Positions 25,500-38,302 of a stretch of 64,000 nt of DNA are shown here, piece by piece. Both the position numbers and the translations under genes were made by a program. The notes below the pieces were generated by a model that did no database searches, was not told where the DNA came from, and worked only from the letters and a program-made list of their open reading frames with translations. Source of the stretch: Pseudoscleropodium purum (lineage: Eukaryota > Streptophyta > Bryopsida > Hypnales > Brachytheciaceae). Location: assembly GCA_963969395.1 (NCBI GenBank), contig OZ017795.1, positions 1,550,001 to 1,614,000 on the forward strand, in the 5' to 3' direction. Position 1 is the first letter of the stretch. Each line of letters opens with the position of its first letter.

Positions 25500-28400
25500 G
25501 TTTTGACAAAGTAATACGGAGTACCAATTTGATTTCGATTTAATTGGAATAAGATTCAATGCGGACAACTCAAATCATTGGCAGCTCATTTGAGAATTTT
25601 GGGTAAGGACCTGAGGCTAGATAGACTATGTGAAACTATTAGCCACCCAAGGCTTCAAGTGCCTGGACGTACTGCCCATAAAATCAAGTAGTGTAGTAGT
25701 TGACCTTCTCCAAAATTTCGTTATTTAACCCTTAAACGCACAGGCATCCAAAAAGTGGATGCGCCTTGGTCAACCGTATTATGTACAACTTTTAAAATAA
25801 TTATTTTTTAAATTTGATTTCAACTAAGAAAATAAAGCTTGACAAGTTTTGTTTCTATTCCATTTTAAAGTTTTGAGAAATACCAAAAATTGAAAGAGTT
25901 ATTACAATTGAAAGCATTCTGTGTTAAAATCCAAATAACACAATATGGTGTGCTTTTCATTCATTTTTTTATTTTAAAAATGTATTTTGAATTTAAATTA
26001 TAAAATTATGTTTCTCATTCCACTCTTCATTTACAGTAAAAATTATAGATTATTCTAATATATATATTGTAATTGATGTAATTTTATTTCCACCTTTAGC
26101 TTTGAAAAACCACAAAATTATTATTTTTCCTTCAAAATTATTGAATCTATACAAAATAACTAGAAAATTTATTTTTCTACTAGCAAAAAATATAAAATTT
26201 TGTACATTAATTAAATAAAAGGATAAATCTGATTTAATAGTCAAATTTGACTTCAAGGTGTTTGATGTGACTATTTTGAATGTAAAAAATAAAATAACCA
26301 ATTGAATATTTTCCATGCTAATCTCCATTGCTACTTTTACCTCTTGCAAAAATTTCAAATAATTTGGATTGTTTAAATTGCTATTTTTATACTTTTATAT
26401 TTATTTTTTGCAACAAAATGATAACAATTAAAAAATTTCATGAAACAAATTACAATTTCTCAAAGTGATATAGAATTCACAGTTTTAAGTAGTAAAAATA
26501 TCAGATTGTTGTTTGAACACTATTGAAAAGGCTAAAACTAGCTCAGATAAGAAGTTTGATCATTTCACTATGGATCAAGTCCTTAAGGGGCTAAATGATG
26601 GGAGACTTGTGAAGTTGTGAAATGTAAGTATGTGGTAACTTTGCTTATGATAGTTTGAATGGGAGCTAGCCCATTACAAGCAAAATTGTACTAATGGTGT
26701 ATATTCGAATTTGTGAAATGTGCACTAGTGCAATAAATTTGCTTATGATGAGTTGGCTCCCATTCGGACTATCTTAGACAAAGTTACTTTGTAGAGAATT
26801 AAAAAAAAATTAATAATGGTCTTCTAATTTATAATAATTTTAGGAAGATGGTCAATTGGTCATGCTCCAAGATTACGACCAAAAGTATATTTTTCATGTA
26901 TCAAAATTCATATATACACCAAGATGACTAGATGAGGGCTAGAAAAAGGACTTTTGTCAATTAAAATAATCAAATGCTGAAATTTTTTCCAAGTCTTCTC
27001 AAAATAGTGTACTACAAAATGTACAAATTAAAGTATAGAATCCTATGATTACATGTGTCTAAGAAAGCTTTTTTTCTAAAATTTGTACTTATACTAGAAA
27101 TGGCAAACTGACAATTTTGAGAATCAATGTTTTGGGTGAAACAAGTCAAAAATCTTCAGGGGTTAAAAGAAGTGTATAAGAATTGATTGGACTAAAACAA
27201 ATTAATATATACTCTCAATACGTTTTTCAACATATAAACTATTGATAGTCTAAAATGCACAAGTTTTGAGATAGACCTATTTTTCTCTAAAATTGTTGAA
27301 AGACAAAACTTTGTTTTTTGGTAGTGCTAGAAAAGCTCACATTTTGGGATTTGACTTGAACAAATTTTTAAAAATAATCCTAAGGAAAAATTTGTTGAAA
27401 AATAAATAGAGGTGGAGATTTTAGCCTTATTTAGCTATTTTGGAGACAAGTATATTAAAGCAATTTTGAGTCTCTAAACTTCAAAAGAATGTTAAGAAAA
27501 TCAATCGATGTACCAAGACACCATTTTGAATTTTTTGTGAATTTGTCCTTTCAAATATCAATAATCCTTAGTCCTTCCTATATCCAATCATTTAAAAAAA
27601 TAAGATCTTGAAATTTTTTAGAATTCTTTTTTTTCCCTTAAAAATTCAATTCCATGTCTATATTCATTGGATTATTATAATTCTCAAAATTATGCTTAAA
27701 ACATCACCTTTTGCAATCATTAAGATTATGTAAATGAAATTATCTAGCCTATTATAGGAAGAAGGATTAGAATATTAGACAAGTTTGACCTCATCACATT
27801 TTTGAAATATTAAATTTTTTCACATAAAGATAAATTTAAAAAAGGAAACACTTGAAATTATATTTCTTTTTAACTAATAACAATTTTTTTATGAATTTTC
27901 CTGATTGGACCAAAAGAGTCTCTAAACTTCCTCCAAACCAACCCAAAGTGCATGTGTAATGGTCATTATACTTACAAACTCACCTTAGTAGTTAGTACAC
28001 ACAATTATCTTGAAATGGCTTCAATGTGAAGGTTTAAGAAAATCAATTTCCATGTTTGTTTCTATGATCATGTATTCATTCTTTAAAAGTTTTATTTTAT
28101 GAAGTAGGCACTAATCATTCCATTATTGTCATTCAAGACAATCATGGATTATGGACACTAATTTAAACTATGGTAGTCCAAATTTTAATTAATGAAAAAA
28201 AAATTTCATAGATTAATAAAAGACTTGAATGAATGATTTTATAAGTATTTGGAATAGGTCTTGTGTTGGAAATAGGTTGGTCTACTTTTAAGTAGAATAG
28301 ATGCAACCATAGAAGTATTGAGTTTGATTTGATTTAAGTCTTGAAGCATCAAAGCTCATTTATTTATGATGACTCTAGGTATGCAACTCCCGTATTTTAT

Positions 28401-29600
28401 GGCATTGATTATAATCACTTAAGGGTGGTTGCAAAAAAGATTGTCTATTTTTGGTAGATTCAAGGCTTGATTACAAGGAGTATTTTGGAATGGAACAATC
28501 TCAATCAATTATCAGAAAAGTCAATGTCTAAACGTACTATTGCAAATACTTTAAACTACTTGCAACAATTGTGAGTATTAAAAGTCTAAAACATTAGTCT
28601 ATGAAGAAAAAGATAGTTGTCACAAAAAAATACATATATTGAGGCATACATTAATGGGTGGTTGCAAGAGAGACCATTCACTTTTTGTAACATTTTGCCA
28701 AAATCGTAGTTTCATTAGAAAAATTTTGAACCCTCAAAGAGCCCTTCAACAATTGACATGCCAAGCTATTTATTGAAGGCTAGGGATGATAACCTATGTA
28801 CATAAGTATGTACATATTTGAGTTGCTAGCTTGTATGAATTTCATTAAGTGCATATGAACTTGTCAAAGTAAAGAATTCATTTTAGTACAAAGGATTTGA
28901 ATGACAAAAAGTACCTAATGGCTTATTGTCCAATAAGAGGCATTTCATTGTGCAAACATCATGAGCATTAAGTACCCATGTTCTTTTAAAAATAAAGAGT
29001 TCATCTATAATACTAAAGATTCAAATGACAAGAAGTATCTAATGTCTTATTGTTCAATAAGAAGCATTTCATTGTGAAAACATGATGAGCCATTAATACT
29101 CACTTGTACCAAATTTTTCCTTCTCCATACAAAGAATTCCCTCAATATAGTTAGGATTTGAATGACATGAAGTACCTAATGTACCATTGTCCAATAAAAG
29201 GCATGCAATTTTGTAAACACGACACTGACGAGTGTGTCTTGAATGTGGCATTGGGAGATCTTGACACTACTTTATAGGTGTATGCCATAGTATTAGCCTT
29301 CTTGTCCATGGTAAGACTTTAGAACCATATTCAATAACTGTGTATTTCCTCATTTCTTCTCTATTGTATAGTCAAGCAAACTTCATTGAAGTGGGATTCT
29401 GTTCTATGTTATTGCCCATCTACTTTTTAAATTTGCTTTTCAAAATTTCTCATGTCGTCTATATCCTTCTCACATTCCTTTGTCCGTGCAGCATTCTAGT
29501 GACAAAAATTGCTCCTAACATGGGTTCCATAGTGCGGTTTCGGTAGTGGACTTGATCATTGTGGATGTTCTTCAAAGACTACATGTCCCTACTATTTTAG
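25500..29600. other. Long AT-rich region, no gene
   Basis: About 4 kb of very AT-rich sequence with frequent stops in all frames. Two loosely similar blocks at about 28900-29200 repeat a motif around AAGTACCTAATG and CATTGTCCAATAA. Nothing here supports a gene. Confidence 0.6.
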
Positions 29601-29635
29601 CTACGCCTAGTTCCATTCCAAAGTAGAACAAGTTT

Positions 29636-30490
29636 TTGCCTGAGTACTTCCTATTGGTTTCTGACTTCCCTCAGGAATACCTTCAGAATAGTGGAGGTCT
29701 GATTTTGATGTACCTTGCGCTCTCTCCTACGCACCAGAGTCACATATTGGAATGTTGTCAAAAATATAACTTCAAGATTCTTGTCACTTACTTTGGAATG
29801 AATCATCTCCATCTAGCATCACTTGCTGATCCCTCAAAGATAGTAAATCTCTTACCTCTTGGTAATGGAATGCTTTAGTGGTTTCTTTTTATATCCACCA
29901 TTCTAAATGTTTTTCGATGTACAAATTATGAGATTTGTCATATCGCTTCTTGTGAAGGAGTCGGGTCCCCAAAACATGAAAGAGTTTCCATTCCAGTTTG
30001 TTCTGTCACATAATGCAGTGGGCATTAACGTCATCTGGAATTATATCTTCCAAAATTTCTGCAAGAGGGAAGACGTCACTATGAATAGCGGAATACGTGG
30101 CGCAGACCTTGTGAAAAGGCCCGAGAATTCATACAAATGCTTATTGAAGCTTGCTCATCTCTAGGGGACATGATTGTTGACTACACGGCAAACACATGCT
30201 AGTTTGGTCTTTGTAACAATTCCATTCCTTAGACACTGGCTCAATAAAGTTTGAATGTAACACTAATCTGCAATCCATTTGTATCCCACAAGCTCCAGCA
30301 TTCAAGGGTGCCGTGCCACACATCATCACATTCTAGTGTTTGAGGAAGATAAAGCCATCTTCAGTGCCCTCATTGTCCCAATACTTCACACATCTACGAT
30401 TCAATTGCCAGCATCATCCCTCCCTGTGCTCGTTGTTGTAGATGTTGACGATTGGAGTGTAGCATGTTGTGAAGGCAAGATGATTTAGTA
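29636..30490 (+). pseudogene. Decayed DNA-methyltransferase-like coding relic
   Basis: Open pieces in different frames read as one broken protein. After PEYFLLVSDFPQEYLQNSGG, a frame near 30090-30200 reads EKAREFIQMLIEACSSLGD, then MIVDYTANTC. A further piece at 30285-30400 reads CRATHHHILVFEEDKAIFSA. The order (a helix ending in a target-group phrase, then D-x-x-x-G/N-T, then an acidic EEDKAIF strand) resembles an amino-methyltransferase fold of the N4-cytosine/N6-adenine kind, from memory. Frameshifts and stops are numerous, so it is not functional. It is probably carried by an old repeat element. Confidence 0.35.
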
Positions 30491-32139
30491 TGTAAGTCCC
30501 TCCTTGGATCTTCTAATTTTTAAGTGAATACTTTGTCTACACTTGTTATTATCTAATACTAACTTTACTGCACTTTTTAGGCAAGCCCAAGGGTTGAAAT
30601 TTGCTAAGATGGTTCCTTTCTTCAACAATCCTAGATTCTTTCCAAGCACCTCCTAAACCAATCTAACTTCTAGTGTATGCAAAACTTGTATTACAACAAT
30701 TAGTTGCTGCCAACCCTATGCCATCTTCATGGGCCCATTCGGTAGATCCCTAAGTTCTACGGTTCATTGATAATCAAGCAATAGAGTCAAGTATGGAAAC
30801 TTCAAATAATGATGATAGTTTGATGTCAATCCTGTAATACATGTTCTACCTTGTGACATAATTTTGATACTATTGTGTATTTCATTGAGTGGATTCAATT
30901 CTTCTTTTTGGATTGATCTTATAGATTTACTACATACGGCATGAAGTAAATTTACAAGAAATCATACTTATTCCTACAAGACCTGCCACTCGTGATTAGA
31001 ATGAGCGCATCTTTCTCTTCTACATATGGATATTGATAAATTTACTTGCCTCCCAATCTTGGACAATATTGTAAACAATAATGCCAAGGCTAGATATTTA
31101 TTAGAGATGGTCAAATTCTATAGTTCACTAAATTGCCATGATATGTATGTAGGCAAACATGTTGTAAGAGGGTGCCCGATTTAGATCCCTTCTCGATACT
31201 GAGAAGAAGTTCTCGTACAATGTGACTATGCATAGAATTCCTAAACCACAATTCTTGACACGCCTTCCATTCATTACAAATTGGCCATTGTTGTCTAATT
31301 TCCAAAAAGTTGCTTTGGTCGAATTCCTTCTCAGTACCAAGAAGAGGGTCTTTTGGAGCTTTCCATGCACATCTAGACAACACTTCTTTTTACCAAGATC
31401 GGCCAAGATTTAAATTTGTTATGGGATTCTAGTTGATCTCCAAATTCCAATTTATGTTGATTAAGGACTTTGTATGTTACTACACTCTCATTTTAATGAA
31501 AATTACACTCAAAAACTAATAATTTTAGTATTTGTCAACCTAAATTATCTAGAGAAATTTATTTTGATGGGTATCAAAATCAACAATATTATTTTGGGAA
31601 GGTCCAATACTTCCAAATTTTTGAATCTAATGTTCTCCGCCTAAACAAAATCCAGTACCACTCTCTACCCAAGAACCTATGTTAATTGACCAATTGACCT
31701 CATTGATCAATTGCGTACAGAGATGAGACAGGTCTCAAGAAAAATGACTCAAGCAGTATGGGAATTGACAAAGCAAATGGTGAGTCTTGAACATCCTCAT
31801 TTCTTGATGTTGGACGAAATTATTGAATAAGGACACAGTGTGGATTCTCTCATTAGGGGAGATTTGAGGGCAATAAGATATTGCTTCAAGCTTGTTCCCC
31901 CGTAGCAAAGGGAACAATCGATTGTTAGGAAAAAAAATGCAAATTTTTAAAAAAAAATGCAAAATTATTAAAATGCAATTTTTTTTTTTTTAAATTAAAT
32001 TTTTTTTGGAGAAATGACATAGCACACTCTTGGCCACATTAGACTTCATTGTCGGTTGTGTTTCTAGGGCTTTCAAGATAAGGGAATCTACAAGCTTCCA
32101 ATGCCCTCAAAAATCTTCTAATAGGGTTGGAGTTTAGGT

Positions 32140-33047
32140 CAAACAATGCCCTTGCAATCCAAACTGGATGGGAGTCACTATCTGCAGGTCAAACTGCAAC
32201 AAAATGGCCTTCAAAGAGATCTAGAGCCCTTTTGAAGGATGGATTTGGGCAACCACTCAATGGCCCAATATATGCTTCATCCTCTCCAAATTCTTCATGA
32301 TACTCATTGTCGTTGTCTAGTTGATTCACTCGACTTGCTTGAACACGTGTAGTTGGCCAAAAATTGTCCTTTAAAACATGAAAGGTAGGTAATGGTTCCA
32401 TCAAGGCTACCTTCATGCCATGCTAATATTTCTCCAAATGCTCATAACATCTTCAATACTCCCTAGTGACATCTACATTGCATAAATTGTTCCAATACTT
32501 TACAAACCCCAACACACCTTTTAGGATGTCTTTCAAGCCTTTGATAGGCTTCAATGGAACAAGCAACAATGCATCATGTGGCCACAAAATTTGCCCTTCA
32601 ACATCTTTTAAAAATTTAATGCTTCTTTCGTCTTCCCCTAATAAGTCAACAACAGTGCACAAAAGTTTGTACTTCATGACAGGGCACCCTATTGAATTTA
32701 GGTAGAACTTCAATTGATGTGGTCTTGTGTGCCCAACAAGGATGTCATCTACATACAATCCTGCTATAAAACCCTTGAAATTGGACACTTCTTCAATAAG
32801 GTGAGGGATAGTAAGGATGGAATCCACATCCATAAACAACTTCAAGAGTACAAGTACTATCAAGAAGTTCAATCTCCTTCTTCAAAACCATGCTCCATCT
32901 TCCAAATAGCGCATCAATGTTGTTATGCGTATGACCAACAATCATGAAGTTTACATAGACTTCCCAGAAGATCTTGTTTGCAACAAGTAGAGACCAAAAA
33001 TAGAAAACATATTTATTCTTATTGTCTCCAATGAACATTATATTCAT
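32140..33047 (-). pseudogene. Relic of a DUF7869-like (DDE-like) repeat-borne protein, C-terminal half
   Basis: Three minus-strand open pieces in more than one frame (33047-32793, 32872-32453 and 32416-32189) read in order as one protein. The first has DNKNKYVFYFWSLLVANKIF and VNFMIVGHTHNNIDALFGRW. The second has IPHLIEEVSNFKGF, VGHTRPHQLKFYLN and PVMKYKLLC. The third has the C-terminal WPTTRVQ region. The DNKN, GHTxxxID and FGRWS motifs match the DUF7869 family of DDE-like proteins spread by repeats in mosses, as I recall it. Frameshifts separate the pieces, so this copy is dead. A second relic at 61.9-64 kb carries the N-terminal half. Confidence 0.55.
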
Positions 33048-33846
33048 TAAAATGAGTGATTTCTAGGAAAACGAATTCTGAAATACACTTTTTTTACAAA
33101 CATAGCAAATTTTGTTGTCTACAAAGATAGAAAATTTATATATTTATACAAAAAGCACATATGCAAGTGCAAGTTCTTTCCAAAAACAATGGAGTTTATA
33201 GAAAATAATGATTAAATATATAAGCATTAGTGTATACCCTATAGAATGTCAGTTTACAAAGACACTGAAAACTATATAGTGGATACATTTGGTAGCATAT
33301 TACATGGTGCTCAAAGACTATGCTAGAGCCATCACCACCACTACAAGTGGATTGTGTCAAAGGAAGTGACTACAACGTTCAAAAGATGAAGGCTTGATGA
33401 CAACAAGGTGTTCGAATCGCTTGAATCATCAATGGAGACAAAGTTAGAGGAAAATAAGTACAAAATTTGTAGAACCCAACTTTGCCTCCAAAACTAAGGA
33501 ATAATAACTATATGATTTCTTTCATTTCCAAGTAGACAAAGCACCTAAATCTTAAAATATTTATGGGTGAAAAATTTGATGCATCCAAGGATGATAATAT
33601 ACTAGGAGGTCTCCAAATACGTAGGAATGCATTAAGGTATTTTATCACTTTTTAAATACTAGACTATTGAAAGTCCAAAAGTAGTTAAAAATGGCATACA
33701 TCCATTTTTTGCTATTAAGTGATCCTGTTTTCTTGCATTGTTAATATTAAGGTTACAAGAGTGTACTTGGTGTAGAAGGAAGACAATGTTAATTGAATAT
33801 TCCTCTCATTTCCTTGCGCCTTGTTGCATTTTTATTAAATACACAA

Positions 33847-33943
33847 TTTGGTTAGTAGACATACTAGTGATTGTTGGCAATTTTATGGAGTTAAATTTTC
33901 TTTCTATAGACATTAAGTATTAATCTGAGCTATTTGTTTAGTA
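33847..33943 (+). repeat. 5' part of LTR-like repeat, interrupted by the large element
   Basis: This 97-bp piece and 45593-46629 together match the inverted copy at 54609-55735. The piece ends in GTTTAGTA, the target site of the large element. Landmarks are TTAGTAGACATACTAGTG and GGAGTTAAATTTT. Confidence 0.75.
33936..33943. repeat. Left 8-bp target-site duplication
   Basis: GTTTAGTA directly precedes the left terminal repeat CAGGGTTGAC. The same eight bases directly follow the right terminus at 45593-45600. Confidence 0.95.
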
Positions 33944-34180
33944 CAGGGTTGACACGACGTCCGGACGCGGACGCTGTGTCCGTAGCGTCCGTTGACATTC
34001 GCGGTCCCGGCGGACGCATCGTCCGTCGGGACCGCCCCGTCCGTTGGTCCGTCCGCCCCGCCCATCCGCCCCACCCATCCGCCCCACCCATCCGCCCCGC
34101 TCGTCCGCCTAGTCCGCCCCGTCCGCCCCGTCCGCCCAGACGGCCCTATTTCCCCCGACCGCCCTACCCAAACTGCCCCG
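33944..34180. repeat. Left terminal GTCCG-rich repeat cluster
   Basis: After the terminal CAGGGTTGAC comes CGTCCGGACGCGGACGCTG, then an array of GTCCGCCCC-like units, many spaced 9-10 bp. The CpG sites are largely intact in an AT-rich setting. In hAT elements, subterminal repeats bind transposase; that role is inferred here. Confidence 0.85.
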
Positions 34181-34581
34181 CAGTCACTCTCTTAATCTTT
34201 AAACAATTAAATGTTAAATGAAGTGCAATGGTTCGCGATTTGTTATTAAAACAATGTCTCTCATAAGTTGAAAGATTATAAAGTTTGACTACGAGTCCAT
34301 GATAGTCTTGAAACTATGAAAAAATTCCAATTCATTTTCAGAAGGCAAACTAAAAAAATTTGTGACTTCAAATATATATATATACTATTTAAAAAATCAA
34401 GATCAACAAAAATACAAACATAATCAATATGGGCAAAATGTATTCAATTTAATGTAGAATACCATACATTGTGCACATTTGACTAATTGCACATATAATT
34501 TTTTTCATTCCAACTCTATATTTCTAAACTAATTTTTAATGCCTATATAACCTATTCAACTACTACTTCTGCACTACCAAT

Positions 34582-36075
34582 CTAATATAAATGGCGGAAA
34601 TGTTCATCTGGCATCGGCCAACGATATATATTAGAAAATTGCGTAATCACATGGGCCAAACTAGTATTTTCATCGTCAATCTTCGAAGAAATGCGCTTCA
34701 AGTAAGCATAAAACACTTTTGCAAAGTCATGAAAGGAAAATTGTGTCGCACTAGGTGTTTTAAGTAGCACGTTGAAATACGCCTCTGACATGTTGTTTCC
34801 ATTCATCCGCCGAGCAATTTTTCGAACGGCATACTCTTCCGACTTACGTGAATACATCGGAATGACTTCCACATCTGCACCTACTTTATGCAAATATGCA
34901 ATACGTGGATCCACCCACCATCTCCTCTGCAAAGTTTGTTTCATCTCATCTGTTGATGTGAATGTGTACAAAGACTTCATTGGTTGAGAAGCTAAGGTGG
35001 TCATGCCTCAATCGCAAACCCCAATATACGCACGTGACTCATCCTCTGGAAAATGCAACAAGATGTTGTCCGGAGAAAGATCATTGTGCAAATGTCCAAC
35101 AAGATGCACTGCATACATTATATGCATAAACGCCCATGTCAACTCCATGCGCTTCTTCCGATATCGCCCTAAATAGTGAGCTTTTACAACTTCCTCTTCA
35201 GTTGGATTTGTATACATGAAACGGATTTGAATGTTGTCTGGATAGTCCTTATCCATATTTAACATTTGTCGAAGAGTTCCACCATTCCACCAATACGCAT
35301 AACCTTCACACGTCGTTCCGTGCACTGCAGCAAATTGTATCACACCCGCGTGTGGAATTCGAACAACCATTGATTCGTTTTGATGTTCTAACTTTGCAAA
35401 ATCGGGTCGAGTTTGGTGGTGAATGGATTTCTTCACCACAAACTCCCAATAAGGAAGTATTCCTGGACATCCTTCAATACGAACCTTTCGAATCGTTGCA
35501 TATCCACCTCTCATCGTTCTATCATCAAGAGCAATCACGCATGCTGTATCTGGAAGTGCTATGAGGTGCCGTTTGGTCCTTTCCGCTTCAACAACTCCAT
35601 CATTGCTTTTCCACCAACCAATTGAACCAACTTGATTGTGCTTTTTGGCGAATGGAGTACATCGCCCCCTAAACAAGTCCGCTTTCAGAATCATTTCTTC
35701 AAACTGGACGTCATTGGGTCAATATTCCTTGTCATATTTAACCAAAATGACTTTGGAATTCCATAAAGCGTCATGAACCTTGTTCTCCAAACATTTGGTA
35801 AAGTACGTTTTATGCATTTCGTCATGCCACTTCGCCACATTCAATGCATTCAACAACATCTGTGTCATGTCTACCTTGAATTTAAACATGCACTCCTCTT
35901 GATATCTAATGTACTTATTGTCTAAAGACAATGTTGTTTCCGATTCATAAAATTGAACGATGCGCTCGATCATGAATTTCTTGCATTCTTCCGAAGGACT
36001 TTGGCGAGTTACTTCCAAGTTCGATGGTCCCTCTCCATGTTTAAGCTTCGCAACCTTCTTCTTCCCCTTCGGCAT
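34582..36075 (-). pseudogene. Element gene A: protein-kinase-like protein with two in-frame TGA codons
   Basis: One reading frame of 498 codons runs from ATG 36075 to TAG 34584-34582, broken only by TGA at 35721-35719 (codon 119) and 35010-35008 (codon 356). Codons 1-118 encode a charged N-terminal region starting MPKGKKKVAKLKHGEG. The kinase region follows: glycine-rich loop RGGYATIRKV (about 189-198), Lys in WEFVVKKS (about 215), hinge-like WWNGGTLRQML (about 263-271), and the catalytic loop HNDLSPDN (330-337), with HND replacing HRD. The Mg-binding DFG motif would read D-TGA-G at 355-357. A DWG-type motif there would need TGG. About 140 further codons form a C-lobe. All key kinase residues are otherwise present. 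The family is not one I can name. The GC-rich cluster at 36270-36445 lies upstream. Confidence 0.75.
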
Positions 36076-36269
36076 CGTGACAAATGAAATTGATATAGAT
36101 CAAATTTTTTAATTTGAAATTGAATTCACGCGCAAGTGTCCAAAAAATTGGCAACAAGGGGGCCCCAATAAACCACTCTTGCCTTGCCTTGAAAAGGAAC
36201 CAATGGAGGATGAACCACAAAGCCCTCCACTCCACCTTGCATTCACAAGGGGCAAAGCAAAAGTGACAA

Positions 36270-36445
36270 TGCGGACGGCCCGTCCGCCCATCTTATTGGG
36301 GCGCGGACGGCCCCAAACCGTGTGCCCGATCGGACGGGCCGGGGGTGGCGGACGCATCGGTCGTCCGCCTCCTCGAAACCCTCGAGCCCCGTTTGCCCGA
36401 TCGGACGGCCACGGGCGGACAAATCAAGCGTCCGCCCGATCCGAT
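36270..36445. promoter_or_regulatory. CGGAC/GTCCG cluster upstream of gene A
   Basis: A GC-rich block inside AT-rich DNA with repeated GTCCGCCC, GCGGACGGCC and palindromic CGATCGGACG units. It begins about 195 bp upstream of the gene A start. A TATA-like CAATAAGA on the minus strand at about 36290-36297 lies about 217 bp before the ATG, matching the spacing at genes B and C. The motifs are those of the element termini. Confidence 0.6.
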
Positions 36446-37039
36446 TTATTTTTCATATTTGAAAATAGAATCTAAAGAAGAACCACTAATTGTCTAATTT
36501 GGGCATTTCTTCATACGAATAAGAAATCATTTTAGTTTTGAGCAATCGTTGAATGAAAAATAAAAAAATTTCAAATATTCAAATAATTTCATCTTTCATA
36601 AATTAATTAGAAATACATTTATATCATTTACGAGTTTCTAAATGTAATAAACACACAACAATAATTTCAAAATATACACCATGCTAGTACATATTTAACC
36701 TCAAATGCTAAATTCAAAAATAGACATAATATAGCTCTTACAAAATTACATTTCTTCTTCATATTTTTATTATTTATCAAAGTCGCTTATAGCCTTATAC
36801 ATCAACGCTATTATAAAATAATACAATGATGTCTTCAACAATATGCTTGCTTACATACATACTTGGTGTACACTATTACACAACACTTTTTGAAAAAGTG
36901 AACAAAATTGTTGTTCAAAATTGTTCTATTCATTTAAAATTTTGTACTACTTCTACCAATCTAGTGCTCTATACTTGTCGTGAGAGTAAAAATGAGAAAA
37001 TCGAGCAAATACATGCTCACTATATACTTGCATGTTTTT

Positions 37040-38302
37040 TTATTCGGAATCTGAATCGAACTCAAATTGTTGACCGCTGCCTCTTCTTTGTAATCCAATG
37101 AATGGACCACCTCCATAGTTTCCGTAATATCCACTCGGTGCACCTCCTTGTCCATAATTTGAACCTCCAAAAGTGGGAGGAGGAACCGGAGTAGTAGGCT
37201 CTAATCCTCTTTCATTTGAAGCCCCGTAATAAGAGGCCCCATGATGCCCGTATGAATCACTTCTAGTTGATCCCGGATAGTATTGGACGCTTCCGTGAAG
37301 AGAGCAACTATACTGCGGGGTTACATGGCTTCCTCCACTACCTTCGGAGCCCACTTGAGTGGGCATCGTATAATATGAACTAGATTCAGTAGACCTACCA
37401 TAGTGCGTATTGCCATAGCTACCTGTCCCACCTAGAGAGCCAATTTCAGGGGAAGTGCCATAACGAGAACCAACTACACTTGAACCACCATAATGCGTGG
37501 ATCCATAGCTCCCTCTTCCACCTTCATATCTATTTTGAGGATTGTAACCAGAGTATGAACCACCTCTTCCATGTTCAGATTCTCGCGTTCTATGTTCATG
37601 TCCGTAGGACCCACCATGCCTATCTTGCCGTCCACGATCTTGAAGGCTTCTGCATATTGCCTCTTGCATTTGTTATTTGAATTCAATTTGTTCTCGTTCT
37701 TCTACCCGCTCGTGTCTAACTCCAAATGTGGCAGGCGCTTGCATATCATCGTCATCATCGTCATCTGTCCACGCATCTTCAGCATCTCGTAGAACAACTG
37801 AAGGTTGTTGTAGATAACTTCGATTCGACCACTCTGGCATGCAATCGGTTGCGCCCCTCCACTGTATATCTATAACGGCATCCGTGCGCATATAGTTCTC
37901 CACATTGCGACCTGTAGCAGTACGCCAGTCCACGTCCTTGTGGAGTACAATCTCTGCCCAAACCATTGCCATAATATTATAATTCATTATATTTGGTTTG
38001 GCACTTTTAATGCCAAGAACTCGATGCACTTATGTATATTGTTGTTTGAAGTGCTCACTTTGGCACGTAGACATTTGTCCTTTCCAACGTGGCGCTTGGT
38101 GCTCTACACGTTCACGTCGCCAAAGTTTTTGAATGTGAGTCATTTTTACATACTTCTTGCACATTGAGCAATCTCACACTCTTGTTGGTTTTTCTTCCCA
38201 TCCCAGTTCACCCACGCACAATGGATCGGCCCAAGCATCCCAATCGAACAATTGGGGTCTTCCCTTTCGACTACTTTTTTTGGGTGTTCTATCTTTCGGC
38301 AT
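37040..38302 (-). pseudogene. Element gene B: shared N-terminal domain plus Gly/Tyr/Ser-rich tail
   Basis: One frame of 421 codons from ATG 38302 to TAA 37042-37040, broken only by TGA 38176-38174 (codon 43), TAA 38032-38030 (91) and TAA 37675-37673 (210). It starts MPKDRTPKKSSRKGRPQLFD, a basic N-terminus. Codons about 43-135 hold a domain, with MCKKYVKMTHIQKLW and NYNIMAMVWAEIVLHKDVDW, that aligns with MCKTYVKMYHIDKLW and NYSVACMVYAELILERKIDW of gene C. An acidic run (DDDDDDD) and a charged stretch follow. Codons 211-420 are low-complexity, rich in Gly, Tyr, Ser and Arg (RGGSYSGYNPQNRYEGGRGS and similar), ending FEFDSDSE. Such tails are typical of RNA-binding or phase-separating proteins. 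No family is recognised. TATA and GC cluster lie upstream at 38524-38745. Confidence 0.7.

Noticed and set aside
33934..34221. Pro/Arg-rich ORFs over the left terminal cluster
   Set aside because: They are translations of the GTCCGCCCC repeat array, open only because the repeat lacks stops.
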